DNA from: Brasenia schreberi
Taxonomy: Eukaryota > Streptophyta > Magnoliopsida > Nymphaeales > Cabombaceae
DNA length: 64,000 bases
Assembly (NCBI GenBank): GCA_036023115.1
Contig: JAYKKT010000091.1
Location: 31,257,501-31,321,500 of the forward strand
Reading direction: 5' to 3'
Position numbers and translations under genes: made by a program. The notes under the pieces are model-generated. The model made no database searches. It was not told the origin of the DNA and saw only the letters and a program-made list of their open reading frames with translations. Positions 35,351 to 48,400 of the stretch are shown here, piece after piece; position 1 is the stretch's first letter; the number at the start of each line of letters is the position of its first letter.

Positions 35351-35600
35351 TTCAGTTATTCTATTGCATCACGACTGGGGTAAAGATTAAAACATTCGAT
35401 CATTCAGAAACGTTCTGAAAACTGTTTAGCTTTGGAGAACATATATATATATCCGGAAAGAAGAAAGAGCAGATATTGGACATAATTGTGAAATACACAT
35501 TTTTCTTACTCGAAAAATGAATCTATTCAGTTACAGAAGGGAAGTAGGATGGATAATACATAACCTTCAGTTATTCTATTGCATCGCGACTGGGATAAAG
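35235..35600 (-). repeat. Tandem duplication over the GH79 first-exon region
   Basis: About 35236-35390 and 35451-35605 are direct copies, about 215 bp apart. Both start TCCGGAAAGAA(A/G)AAAGAG and carry ACAGAAGGGAAGTAGG, CTTCAGTTATTCTATTGCAT and CGACTGGG(G/A)TAAAGAT. The inner copy overlaps the putative exon 1 (ENFV..PL followed by a shifted PEKC-like stretch). I judge them clearly diverged, so the duplication is not recent. Confidence 0.8.
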
Positions 35601-35756
35601 ATCATGCTGATGTGGAAGGAAGGCATAAATATAAGTTTGTTTAGAGATATGTCCGAGTATGGCACAAGACCAAAAGTACAATGAGCACTAAGAGTATACC
35701 AACTCTCGTTGGTTCAAGTGGTTTGACACTTCACCCCGTCAGCAAGATATATATAT

Positions 35757-36310
35757 AATATGTGATATTGCTGCAGTTGTGAATTAATGAAAAAATAGTA
35801 ACAGGAAAATAGAGGAAAGGTATGGGTATAAAGGACTAAAACGAGTTGTCATAAAGAAAGTAACCGGCCATTCAATTTGACTTCAAACGATTCAAGGAAC
35901 ATATATCCATAATATATTTTTGATATCGCTGAAGAAGTGAATTAATGAAAAAATAGTAACAGGAAAATAGAGGAAAGGTGTGGGTTCATGATGACTATAT
36001 ATATTTACATGAAACAGACAGAATTGGAAGGATGTGAGCACCCTGTCGTTGGGCTAGCAGGCCGCTCATGATATAAAATTTCTCAAAAAGTATATTAATA
36101 TGAAACGTTGGTAGTTTGGAACCACCGATTCTGGTTTTGGGATGGTTTCTAAAAGTCATGAACCGTAACTGGTTTGGACAATTCTAGTTACCAGTTGTTC
36201 CATGATCAGTTCGGTTTCGGTTCCAAACTGGCTATGTGTGTGTAATGTGATATTATTGAAGAGGGGAATTAATGCAAAAATAACAAGAGGAAAATTATAG
36301 AAAATGGATG
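35757..36310 (+). repeat. Three-copy direct repeat of about 75 bp
   Basis: Copies at about 35757-35835, 35918-35995 and 36241-36310 share GTGATATT(G/A), GAATTAATG(A/C)AAAAATA, ACA(G/A)GAGGAAAAT-like words and AAGGT(A/G)TGGGT. A fourth partial piece (ATAGTAGCAAGGTATGGGTA) occurs at 42910-42932, on the far side of the CACTA element. That suggests the transposon landed inside this repeat array. Confidence 0.65.
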
Positions 36311-37247
36311 GGTTGTTAGGGAATGGTTTGAATGTGATACCATAGAAGCTGGGCTTGTTTCTTTTGGGGGTACATTATTAAAGATGAGAATTCATTGGTA
36401 CAAATTCAAGCTTTTGCGACAAATAGCCCAACTATTTTGAAAGTTATAACCCTCAAAATATATCGGTAATGGTTGAAAAACTTTTTTGGCGGTCGTACAC
36501 TTCAATTTTTGAGGTTTAAAACCATTAAAAATGTTTTATTTTTTCTAGTGTTTTTTTTGTTATTTCTGGCAGTTCCCAACCGCCAGAAATAATTTTATAA
36601 ACAGAACGAATAAATCCTAATCTTGAATCCTCTGTCTCTCTCTTGATCCATTCCTTCCATAATTTCTTCCTTCTTCCTTCCATATTGCTTTTCCTTCTTG
36701 TTGAAGATGGGTGTGATGATCATAACCATCAGATGATATAATAGTAATAAGAAATTCTTTGCTATTAATCTTAAGAACCCATCGGAAGGGTTATCATTTT
36801 ATATTAGCATATTCATGTAAATGTGAATCCCGTGTAATCCATTTGGATTTTTATTGTAATATACTTGTATATTGATGTGTGTATGTATTTATCTATGCAT
36901 ATAACAAATGAACTCTAACATATAGTATGCCTAAGCTAGGTGTATAATAGGGAGGCTAAAGCTAGGTACATGCATTGGGTATCAAACTCATGACCTTTGA
37001 CTTGGGAGTCGACCTGCCAGTTAGGTGAGAAATTACTCACTTTTTAGATGCATATATGATTTTTTGTTACAGTATACCTAAGCTATTGCTTGTTGCACTT
37101 ATATGATTTTGATTAAAAAGTGAAACTAGTTTAGCATAACCCTTGTGGTCCATGAAACATTAGAAGCCACAATTTCATATCAGTCATTGTGAAATTCTTG
37201 TTTTTTTCAATTGTTAGATCGTATTCTTGCTTTTGTTAGAGATCTCG

Positions 37248-37430
37248 TCATCTTGACCTTTTTTTTTTTTTATTTCTGTCATATGCTTCTAGGAAAGGAT
37301 GCAATACTTAGTCCCAATAAAGTACACTAGAGATCACATTTTCATCATACATCTTGACCTTTCCTTTTAGATTTTTATCATGTGCTACTAGGAAAGATTT
37401 TAACACTTAGTCTCAATAGCATTTCTAATT
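37248..37430 (+). repeat. Short tandem duplication in the CACTA 5' region
   Basis: 37248-37325 and 37351-37430 are direct copies. Both carry ATCTTGACCTTT, T(C/T)ATG(T/C)GCT(T/A)CTAGGAAAG and ACTTAGTC(C/T)CAATA, with spacing of about 103 bp. It lies upstream of the transposase start and may be part of a sub-terminal or 5' intron region. Confidence 0.65.
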
Positions 37431-37564
37431 AATTTTGTTTGGTGGTTTGAATCCCATTACTGGTGAATTTACATGTGCGAATTGAACCATAAAATATTGT
37501 GATTTTCTAATTTTATATTTATATACTTGAGTATGTTTTAATATATGATGTTCTTAGAGAAAAT

Positions 37565-40500
37565 ATGGAGAGAGATTATATAGCCTACAGAAGTTAGATC
37601 TACAAGCCTAAGAATCGTAATGATTCTTTGTAAGATAATGAATATAGAGTTTGTCTTCTTGCATTTATAGAATATGTGTTTATGTTGGATTAAGAAAGGA
37701 ATAAGAGAAAGATTTATTGTCCATGTTGAAAGTGTGACAATAGACCACTTCTTGACAAGGAAGTGGTGAAGTTGCATCTTATACAAGATGGATTTACGAC
37801 AAACTGGTGAGTTACTACAACAAAGTATTATACCTAGACGTGACATAGGTGATATGACAAACATAGTGTAAGATGCTTATGGCCCCTCAATACCAAAGAT
37901 TTAAGGTAAAAATAATGAATCTATGAGGAATATTAAAAAGATGATGAGAAATACAAGCAAACCATTATGGCAAGAATGTCAAAAATACATATTATTATCT
38001 TTTGTCGTGCACCTATTTTGAATTAAATGTATGCATAAGTTGTCGAACAAGTACATCAATAGCCTCTTAAAGATGTTTGGAGATATTGCTTCAACAGATA
38101 ATCTGATACCAAAATCTTGGTATGATGTGAAGGAGTTATTAGCTGATTTGGGTATGGACTACATCAAATAGTGTGTCGTAATGACTCTGTTCTTCATAGA
38201 GACGACCTTGAACATGCAAACAAGCATCCTAATCCATAATATAATCTTTCAAGATGGAGATCTACAGAGGGGACAACACAAAAAAAGAATATTCTCTATA
38301 AAAGAATAAAGCACTTTCCATTGATATCAAGGCTACAATGGTTGTTCATGTCAAATAAGGCAGCAGAAGATATGGTTTGGCATGTTACAAGTAGAAGAGA
38401 TACTTTATGCTAAATGAATCATCTTCAAGATTCATAAGCATGAAGACATTTTTAATGAGGTGCATACTTCTTTTTCTTTTGAACCACATAATGTACAACT
38501 TGGGCCTCTAGTGATGGATTTAATTCATACAAGATTTCATCTAGTAACCATAGTTGTTTGTCAATTCTATTAATTCCTTATAACTTGCCTTCATGGTTGG
38601 CTTGAAGCAACCATTTTTCATAATGATTTTTCTTATAGGTAGGACAAAATCACCTACTCACAATATTAATGTTTATTTACAATCATTAATTGATGAGCTT
38701 TTAATTCTTTTAAAGGATGGAATCATCACATTTATGCATATAAGAAAGAGGTGTTTCGACTTCATGCATTAATATTGTGGACTATCAATGATTTTACTGC
38801 ATATTCAATATTATCGGGTTGAAAAAGTAAAGGATTTACAACTTATCCTAAGTGTCGTACTCACATACATTAAGTCTTCATTTGCCATATAGTAGAATAT
38901 ATATATGGGTCATCAAAGGTTTTTACCTATGCATCATAGATGGAGATTTGATACAACAATATTTAATGAAAGAATAGAAGATGATGAGACTTCAATTCCT
39001 TTGAGCGGTGAAGATGTATTACAACAATAAAAAGGTTATGAAAACATTGTATTTGGCAAAGGCTCACAAGGAGATCGTGATAACATTGCAATTGTATGGA
39101 AGAACAAAAGCATCATCTATGATCTTCCATATTGGAATACATTAAAGGTGCGTCATAATCTTGATGTTATGCATATTGAAAAAATATATATGTGATAAAA
39201 TCTTGTCATTTCTCATAAAAAATGATGAGAAAACAATTGATAGCATCAAGTCACATATGGACGTAGAGAAACTGAGATTAATACATGTTTTGCATGGAAA
39301 AGAATGTGCAGTTGAAACTAATATGATCTTCCCACATGCGGTATACAAACTAACCAAAGATGAGAAAGAGAAATTATCTTCTACATTGTAAAGCATCAAG
39401 ATACTTGATAGAATGTCTTCAGATATATCTCAAAAAGTACAAGTTCATGAGCATAAAATTGTGGGTTTGAAAAGACATGATTGTCATGTGTTGATGCAAT
39501 ATCTCTTACCAATAGTGATGCGAGGTATTGTTCCTAAAGATGTAGCTATCGCCTTTAATGAGTTGTGCATGAAGACTATCGATATTGAAAGGATAAAATC
39601 ATTGGAGAAAGCAACTTCAAAGATTCTTTGCAAATTGGAGATGATCTTACCTTCTTCACTTTTTGATATTATAGTACACCTAGCCATTTATTTTTCCTAA
39701 AAAAGCATGACTTGTTAGAGTTGTATGATATCAACGGATGTATTCAATTGAGATATATTTGTTTACAATAAAGAATTGTGTACATAATAAAATAGACCAG
39801 AAGGATCCATTGTTGAAGCTTGTTTGTTAAAGAAGTAACAAACTTTTGTTCGAAATATCTAAATGATGATATTATGACAAGAATCAACAAGCCAGTGTGG
39901 TTTGAAAATAGTCCAATTGGTAAATCTATGCTTATATCTTTATGTACCAATGATATGAAAGAGTTACTCCGATTTATTTTATTCGACACACCAAGCATTG
40001 AATCTTTGAAATAGTATCTTAAACTTGATTGAGTAAAACTAATTATCATTTTCCTTTGCAACGTATACATAAACATTTTGAATGAGAAATATCAAAGCAG
40101 GACTGATAATTTTATATAGAAAAAACATGAGGAAATTGTTGATTGATTAGATGATTATGTAAGTATATCCCATGTTAATATATTCTAGTATTTATATGAT
40201 ATATTATATGTCTGTAGTGACATAAATTTGTGAATGTGCTTAGGTGGGTAAAAATATCGATCTACTAATTGAAGTATGCAATATTAACATAGGCCATTTA
40301 CCTTCAAATATTCAATGATATGATTCATTCTCCTATATTGGTTACAAGTTTGATTGTCGAGCATTGCAAAGAGTATACACCACTTAGAATAGCAATATTG
40401 TCACAATTGGTGGAAGGACATGAATTATTTATGAATTTTTACATGACATTATTAAAGTCCAATTTGTAGGCATAGAGCAACCTATTTTTTGTTTAAGTGT

Positions 40501-41850
40501 ATTTGGTATGACAAGGATAGAAGATGGTATATGGATGAATTTAAGTGACCTCACTACGTACTTCTTTGCGATCATATCATGAGGAACCATATACATTTTC
40601 AAGATAAGCATTATAAGTATGGTATGCAAATGACTAAAGTAGAGGAGATTGAGATGTTGCTTGTCATTGGAAACCAAGAGATACATATGAAATGCCAACT
40701 AAAGATTCAATAAGGGATATATTTTCTATTATTGATATACAAATTGATGATAGTAGTAGCATTCATTGTATTTGAGATGATGCAAATATATAAACACATG
40801 TTTCAAAGCAATGGGTAAAAGAGTTAACCGAAACTAGAAGTAAAAAGATCAGTGAAATTGATATGTTATTAGTAAATATATAGATTGTAATATTGAATTC
40901 CTTATGATTGTCTTTTATTTCATTAAGTTTATAACATTGCATGTTTTGTTTATTTCTACTTCTTATTAACAAGTCTGACATGCCTAATTGTTTTATAGTG
41001 ACAAGATATCGCTACTACATCGATGAGGTGGAAGAAGCGAACAAGATAAGGGTAGCAATAATAGATATCATTATGAAAATGACGATGAGAGTATACTAGT
41101 GTATTATTTATTTTTAACCATATTATATTTTTCATTATGAAACTAAAATACCACATTAATAGGTATTGATAAAAGAGACTTAGGCCATAATAAGAAATGA
41201 AAAGAGACCAATAATATAGAGGAAGAAGTTGTTGTAAATTAAGAAATAAGAGCACAACAACGAAAAGAATCACAACAAGAAGTAGCTTCAACATCTTCTG
41301 TAAAATAAGGAAGGCGTAAGACTATTTTACGTCATTGCATGACTCGAGATGGGGAGGTGTGAACGATGGAGGTATCAAACTTCAAAGCAATGGGTGTTAA
41401 TGGTTTGAAGTTAGACCATGCTCTTGGATGCTACTCAAAGTACGTTAATTATTTTCCTCTATATGGGACTTAGCGGGACGGTAATACTGAACAAGTCTTC
41501 GACACTATTTGGGAGGACATAACAGTAATGTTAGTCATTTAGTATAATTACATTTATATTTTAAGGAACTTTATATCTTACTATATATTTAATTTTTTTG
41601 GTAGAAAAATTCACGTTTGAGCATTCAGAAAATCATGAACCTATTCCAACTTATTTGACGAAGAAAAGTTGTAAGAAGACGTTCAAAAAGCTTTAAAGGA
41701 CTATCGAAATTTAAGTAAGGAAGAGATACTTTACGCCTCACTTCAATGCAAATAAGCCTATTCCTTAAGAGAGTCTTATAATTGAGGTCTCAACCTCTAT
41801 ATGCTAGAGATGTTATGAGTTTTGGTCAAGCGAAATAAAGGTAAGGGAGG
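37565..41850 (+). pseudogene. CACTA transposase (TNP2/TNPD-like) pseudogene
   Basis: It starts at ATGGAGAGAGATTATATAGC (MERDYIAYRS, family M-R-WMY). It then shows IYCPC-KCDN and LHLIQDGF (Transpos_assoc), HFPLISRLQ-like remnants near 38310, FEPHNVQLGPLVMDLIH, TWPV-like residues, and ALILWTINDFTAYSILSG (transposase core). A clean DUF4218 frame at 39400-39700 has KRHDCHVLMQYLLPIVMRGI and KILCKLEMILPSSLFDIIVH. NRPEGSIVEA follows at 39800, and a DUF4216-like TSLRTSLRSYHEEPY at 40545-40600. The terminal NYFPLYGT-RDG..FDTIWEDI segment lies near 41440-41530. Stops and frameshifts are scattered throughout, so it cannot encode an active enzyme. Confidence 0.85.
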
Positions 41851-42934
41851 CAGAAGATAGCCTCAAAAGTGATCATTCATTATTTCATATGTTTGAAACT
41901 GTATGTAATCTTTTGTATATGTGACATTTGAGATAATGATCTATACAAGAAGAATTATTTATTTTATTGCTTCAAATTTGTAATAGTGATTGTTTCGAGA
42001 ATATTGCTTCACATACCTTTAAAATTTTCTATTATATGTTTGATAATGGTGGCTACTAATCATATCTTTAAGTATGTATCATGTTTTATTTTGTATTGTA
42101 AGAATGTTAAAAGAGATGATTGAATAAATGTTAGAAGAGATGATCATATGTGACCTTCTAAACTAGCTTTATAATAAACTATAGATGTTGATCTTGGTTA
42201 TATTTGATCGATTTCTTTTTATTTATTACTCGTTTTAGATGTTTATAATACTGGATATTGGTTTTGGATATATTTAGCCCCTATAGCATGTATTTACTCG
42301 GTTTAAAAGTGTGTAACATTGGACATTAAATTTGGTTTATTTGGCCCATATGACATTTATGTATTCATTCTAAATGTTTGTAAATTGGACATTAATCTTC
42401 GTAGATATATATAAATATGTAAGATAATTTATATTTTGATAACATCAAATTGTATATTATGTGTTTGTGATGAGATTCTATTCCAAAATCTATGTGAAAA
42501 ATTGAATAATTATGGAAAAAGTATTTTTGACATAATATAAGTATATTATTTTCAGCAGTTTTCTATAAGGCATTATGGCATTCAGACTGTCGATAAAAGG
42601 GATTCCAAAAATTCTTTTTCAATGATTTTTTGGTATATTTGTGATGGTAAGAGGCATCAAAATGGATCATTTCCGGCGGTTTCAATCTAATTGACTATTT
42701 TCGGCCGTTGTATGGGTACTTTTGAGGGTTGTTTAGATTTTCTTCGACGCGCTTTTTCTGTTGAACTTTTTTCCGGGGGTTTAGCTTTTTCGACGGTCCA
42801 ACCATCACAAATGACTTTTTTCGACAGTTTAAACTACCAAAAATGTAGTTTTCGGCACCACCAGATATACCCTTTTGTAACGGTGATTGATGCACAATAA
42901 AATCATAAAATAGTAGCAAGGTATGGGTAAAGTA

Positions 42935-44685
42935 ACATATATTACCGAATCAACATCACTTCGTAACATATACATGCAAAATGTTTGATTAAATAAGAGA
43001 GAGACGATTGTCGGCATGTGAACTAGGAACTGCTGGGTCCTATCTTCTAAGTTGGGTACTGATTCCAGTTCTTGGTTGGTTTTCTCGGTGCTGGTTACAG
43101 TCGGTTCCGATGTCGTTTTTGTTTCAGTTTAGTCCAAGCTAGAGAAGTCTACCCTATACTGAAGAAATATTTCTATTTCTCTTTTTATTTTTAATTACAA
43201 TGACGTATTAATTTGATTTGAATGATAAAAAAATAGTTTTTGTATGATGTAATACAATAATAGTTCTACAGTACGATGCTTACAGATGACGCAATTTCAT
43301 AAACACAGGTAAAAATGAGAGAATGATATAATTTATATCAATTCAGGTACCAATAAATACTATCATTGACTTCTTTTAAGATTCGTTGCTTCTTCCTTTA
43401 AAATAGATTCTCATAGGAGGAAAACTTTTTCGGTGGTACTCTGTCCAATTTTAACAGTTAAGAAAACAAGATGCAGATTAGAATGTGAAATGGAAAGAAA
43501 AGACTTTTCCACAAGATTAACTGCCGCATGAGCCTTGTCAACCAGTTCAAAATATTCTCCAAACTTGATTAAACTCGTCAAAGTAACGCCATAAAATGAA
43601 CCAAGCTACTCATCACTCGGACCAATTCATCGGATACGAAGCTCTTTTTTGTTTATGGATTGCAAGTTAGATCGATGAATTTTTATATCATAAGGAATGA
43701 CTTGTTTTATATCTTTATAAGACATGCAAGTTAGATCGATAATAGTTTTTGTTTTTTGTTTAAATAACAAACATTTTACGTTAAAAAGGTAGAATGACTT
43801 GTTTTATAACATAGTGAATGACTTATTTTGTAAGATTTATTATAAGCACCTTAAATAAAATAAATTACCTTACAATAAAAAAAAGGAATGAATGTCAATG
43901 CTATTTTACTTGGTAGCATTCTCTTGTGTATTGTATAGGCTTCTTTTCTTTAGTTAAAGCTTGCATTAGGCCAAGCCTGACCATACGTGCGTGCCCGAGT
44001 ATTGAATTGAGGACCGTCCCTTGAAGGTTCTATCGAGCGAACCCCTTAGCGACGCCCACTGCCGCTCATCGTGGCAAATGCTTAAATAACAATTGCATCG
44101 GTAGAAAATAGATCCGGTAAGAGTTCAGTTCAACATCTTGTTTGGTGAAAATCAATAAAATATGACAGTGAAACGCCAGTTGACACGTGATACGTCTGGT
44201 CAGTGGGACACACCACGGGAAAGAGGTATGGCAGGGCATTGACATCATTGGAGGGATGGCAATATTGGCCAGACCCGATTCGATTCGTGGGGTATTACCC
44301 AGTTTGATTCGGTTTAAGCCCGAGAAATACCCAAATATGTCTTTGATTTTGCAAGGTGGAGGTACTGGACAAATACTCGATTCAACCTACACCAACAGAA
44401 CAAACTCTTTATATATATATTAACATCCTTAAATACTAACAAATTCAAATAAATCTTAACCATTTATTTTTTATGATTAAAGAGTTACCGGTAACCCAAA
44501 TAAATCGGATAAGGAGGCATCTAAAAGGCAAACCTCAAGTCCCGAGGCTGAATGTGAAAAGTGTAGGGATAATGATTAAGGAGGCGGAGGGAGGTAAAAC
44601 GCTGAATATCCTATCAAAGACCTACAAACAATGGATTAAACTTTGGAAGTCAACACTAATAACGAGTTTTATAGAGAAAATCACA
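42935..44685. other. Spacer without recognised gene
   Basis: Includes a TTCGGTTCCGGTT-like skewed tract (43040-43140) similar to one at 36110-36230, a small direct repeat of GCAAGTTAGATCGAT (about 43665 and 43728), and a locally GC-rich patch at 43975-44080. The GGATGGCAATATTGGCCAGA sequence at 44255 starts a segment resembling the repeat at 8915. No coding motif was found. Confidence 0.4.
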
Positions 44686-44693
44686 TGTCAAAC

Positions 44694-45258
44694 TGTTGGG
44701 GCAGTCCCTTTTCCGAAAACATCTGAGATCTCCGGTGTTCTGTTATAGCACAGCAGAAGCCGACTGTCTCTTGGTTATGGATGTTGGAGCAGTCCCTTTG
44801 TCAAAGCCGTCTGAGATCTCTGGTGTTCGGTTATAGCGCAGCGGAAGCCGACTGTCTCTTGGTTCTGCTTCCTGTGCTTTTCCTTGCTTTCTGTAACTCG
44901 TGTAATTTAGAATGTAAAAGGAACAAAGTAGGGTGTGTAATGTTTTTAGGTTACTGCAGAGGATTTCTTCAGAAGACTGTAAGTGTTTATCTCGTATTAT
45001 CTACTTTCTATACGATTTTTTATATTTATACATGGCTTTTTCATCTTCCGAGTTTTCCTCTCTTAGCTTTCCTTTTTAACAACCATTTTTTGCTTTATTC
45101 GGGGGATGTGTGTGAACTTTTCAAAAACAGAAAAACGGTTTTTATGAACACTTGATTTTCGAAATAATACGATCTCATAAAATCTAGAAAGAGGGCCCTT
45201 CTTTTCGCATTTCATGGTCGTTAGTAATGGGGCCGATAGTGGCCATCCACTACTTATA
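44694..45258 (-). repeat. copia-1 3' LTR with internal 87-bp duplication
   Basis: The first 87 bp (44694-44780) are repeated at 44782-44868. Both begin TGTTGG(G/A)GCAGTCCCTTT and end CCGACTGTCTCTTGGTT. The 5' LTR has no such duplication and also lacks about 80 bp following it, so the LTR pair differs in length (565 against 399). Confidence 0.85.
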
Positions 45259-45449
45259 TCTCCCACTTGGCCACTAGATCCAATCTATTGATACATTGTT
45301 TTTCCTCCCACTACTTTGGGGTTTACCAAGTTATATCATTTTTCCTTGTTGCAACTAAATTGTAACTTACATCCGTTATGCGATTTTTCCATAAGCAATG
45401 TATTTTTCTAGCATAAATCACAACAAAATGTATTCTCTACACTTATACA

Positions 45450-48400
45450 CTAGGCATATCTTAACTCTATATGGGTTACATGTTTAGTAAACAATTCTTC
45501 TAAGATGCCTTTTGTTAAGGGGTCAGCAAACATATCAATAATTGGCATATAACATATAATTATTTCATTTCTTTTGAGCATATCATGAACGTAGTGATAT
45601 TTAACCATTATATGCTTGTTTCGTGAGTTATCAGCTCTACTCTTAATAAGAGTAATTACTGTATTGTTGTCACAATATATAACAACCGACTCATTGGCTA
45701 TATCTAACTTCAAATCACGTATGAAGCGGCTAATCCAAATGGCACTAGTAGCAGTCATACTGCAAGCAACATACTCAGCCACTTGTGTATGCAGTGCTAT
45801 ACAACCTTGTTTCTTGCATACCCAAGAAACTACACCACTTCCAAATAAAAATATTTATCTTGAGATTAATTTGTTGTCATCTTTGCTCTCGACAAAGTAA
45901 GGATTTGAGTATTCTATCACTTTCAGTTCACCTGCTTGAAAACAAAGTTTCAAGTCTATTGTTCCTTTAAGATATCTTAAAATCTTTTTCATAGTTATCC
46001 AATGTTGTCATCAACAATTACTTTGATATCTACTCACAAGACTAACAGTAAAGCTGATATCAGGTCTTGTGTACAACATAGCATGCATCAAGCTGCCTAC
46101 AGCCAGTGCATAAGGAACATTAGGTTTATCTTCTCCTTCACTGAGACAATCAGCCTTACTCAATTTAACCCCTTTCGCAATAGGTATAGATGCAGACTTA
46201 CAATCACCAATTTTAAACTTCTTAAGGATATAATTAATATATCTCTTCTGACTTAGGCATAAGAGTTTATCTTGAGAAATCTTTATACCTAGGATATAGG
46301 ATGCTTCCCCCATGTCCTTCATTTTGAACCTTGAGTTTAACTATGACTTGATTTTGATAATCATCTCATTGTCATTCTCAATCAATAATATGTCATTTAC
46401 ATATAAAGATAAAATGACAAAGTGGCTCTCACTGTTCCATACATATACACAGTGATTAAGTTCATTAGCCACAAACTCAAGTTTAACTATGGCATTTTGA
46501 AAAGTCAAATATCATTGGCGAGGTGACTGTTTAAGGCCATATAGGGATTTTCTCAACCTATATACTTTATCTTCTTCACCTACAACTATATATCTTTCGG
46601 GTTGCAGCATATATATGATTTTCATCTAAATCTTCATTTAGAAAAGCAGTCTTTACATCTAACTGATGTAAATATAAATCATAATATGCTAATATCACTA
46701 GGATTATTCTGATTGATACAAATTTCACAACAGAAAAATATGTCTCAACATAATCTATCCCCTCTTTCTATGAAAAACCATTTGCAACTAACCTCGCTTT
46801 AAACTTGTTGATTGAACCATCAACCTTATACTTCTTTTTGAGAACTCATTTGCAACCTATGACTTTGCTTTCTCTTGACAAATCAGTTAACTCGCAGACT
46901 TGGTTTTTCTCAATGGATTCAATTTCTTTATCTATGATTTTTTCTTAATCTGACAATTTAGATAAGTCAATAGCCTACTGATATGTTAAGTTATCAGTCA
47001 ACTCATCTAAATCTATCGAATTACACACTTCCTCTGCAAGGTAAGTATGATAATCCTTAAAGTAGGACAGTGTGAACTTGGGTCTTTTGTGTTCACTTAA
47101 AGATTCAGTTTGTTCAAGAAGTTTATCAATAGGTTCAAATGATGATTGATCAAGACCTATTAGATTATCAACATACTCATAATCATTCTCAAGGATGTCA
47201 TTCTTAGTGTATTCTAAGAATTTTCCATCCCTACTTTCTATCTGTCCATGGTCCTTATTATAAAATTGATATCCTTTAGATCCTTTAGGATATTCTATGA
47301 ATATACATATTAAGGACCTACTATCCAGTTTGTCTCTAGATTGATCAAGGATCTTCACATGAGAGATAGATCCTCACCTCTTGAGATGATCTAGATTTGG
47401 TTTTCTTACAAACCACATCTTATATGGTGTAGAGAATACAATTTTACATGAAACTCTATTGAGTATATACACGATTGTATTTATCGCTTCTCTCCAAAAT
47501 ATCCTTAGGATAGAATCATCTATTAACATAGATCTTGTCATGTTCTATAGAGTCCTGTTGTATCTCTATTACATCATTCTATTGAGGTGTTCTAGGCATT
47601 ATATTTTGCTTTGCAATACCAAAGTCTTTGCAGAATTTCAAAAACTTTGCAAAAGTATATTCTCCACCTTTATCTGATTTCAAGACTTTGATTGTATGCC
47701 CCAATTGGTTCTCTATTTCCTGCTTATATTCTTTGAACGCTTCAAGTGCATTAAATTATGTGTTAAGAGATATATATAAGTATATCTCGAGTAATCATCG
47801 ATAAAGATTATGAAATAAACTTTTTCTCGATATGTTCTTACTCTAAACGGTTCAAATAAATCGGTGTGAATAATCTCTAACAAGGTTGTTACCCTAGTTA
47901 TATCTTTGAGAAAAAAATTTCTAGTTATTTTCCCTTGTATGCAGGCTTCACGCTTATTAAAAGTGTTCTAATAAAAATTGAGCAATAAGTTAGAGTTGAT
48001 TATTTTTTTCAATTTCTTTAGACTTATATGACTAAATCTTTTATGCCATACATTCACATCAATCGCATAGGCACTCTCAATATAAATAGAAGAAAAACTT
48101 TCATTTTTATTAATGTTGAGTTAACCCATGCTCAACATCAAACAAACCAGAAAATATTATCCTACCATGCTTTACTAAAATGAATTTTCAAGGACAAACC
48201 TAATCTCAAACCCTTTCTTTACTAAGGTAGGGACCAATACAAGATTGTGCCTAATAAAGAGTACAATTAATACATCAGAAAGTACAATTGGTATGCATTG
48301 TACAAAAAATCATAAACAACCCAATCCCAAAAACATTAGAAAATGTATTGTTTTCCATGTATACTTGATGCTCACCAAGCTGGTACTCCTTGAGATCCAT

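Larger units (their letters stand above)
36400..42900 (+). mobile_element. CACTA (En/Spm-type) DNA transposon, degraded
   Basis: The limits are approximate. Sub-terminal regions carry the inverted hairpin-like motifs typical of plant CACTA elements: GGCAGTTCCCAACCGCCAGA near 36570, and at the other end TTTCCGGCGGTTTC, TTTCGGCCGTTG and TTTTTCGACGGTCC (42670-42820). The coding region at 37565-41850 translates in broken frames to a TNP2/TNPD transposase: CPC-KC near 37730, GLASDGFNPFG-like LGPLVMDLIH near 38510, LLWTINDFTAY near 38770, the DUF4218 block and a DUF4216-like block. Exact CACTA termini and the 3-bp duplication were not found. Confidence 0.75.
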
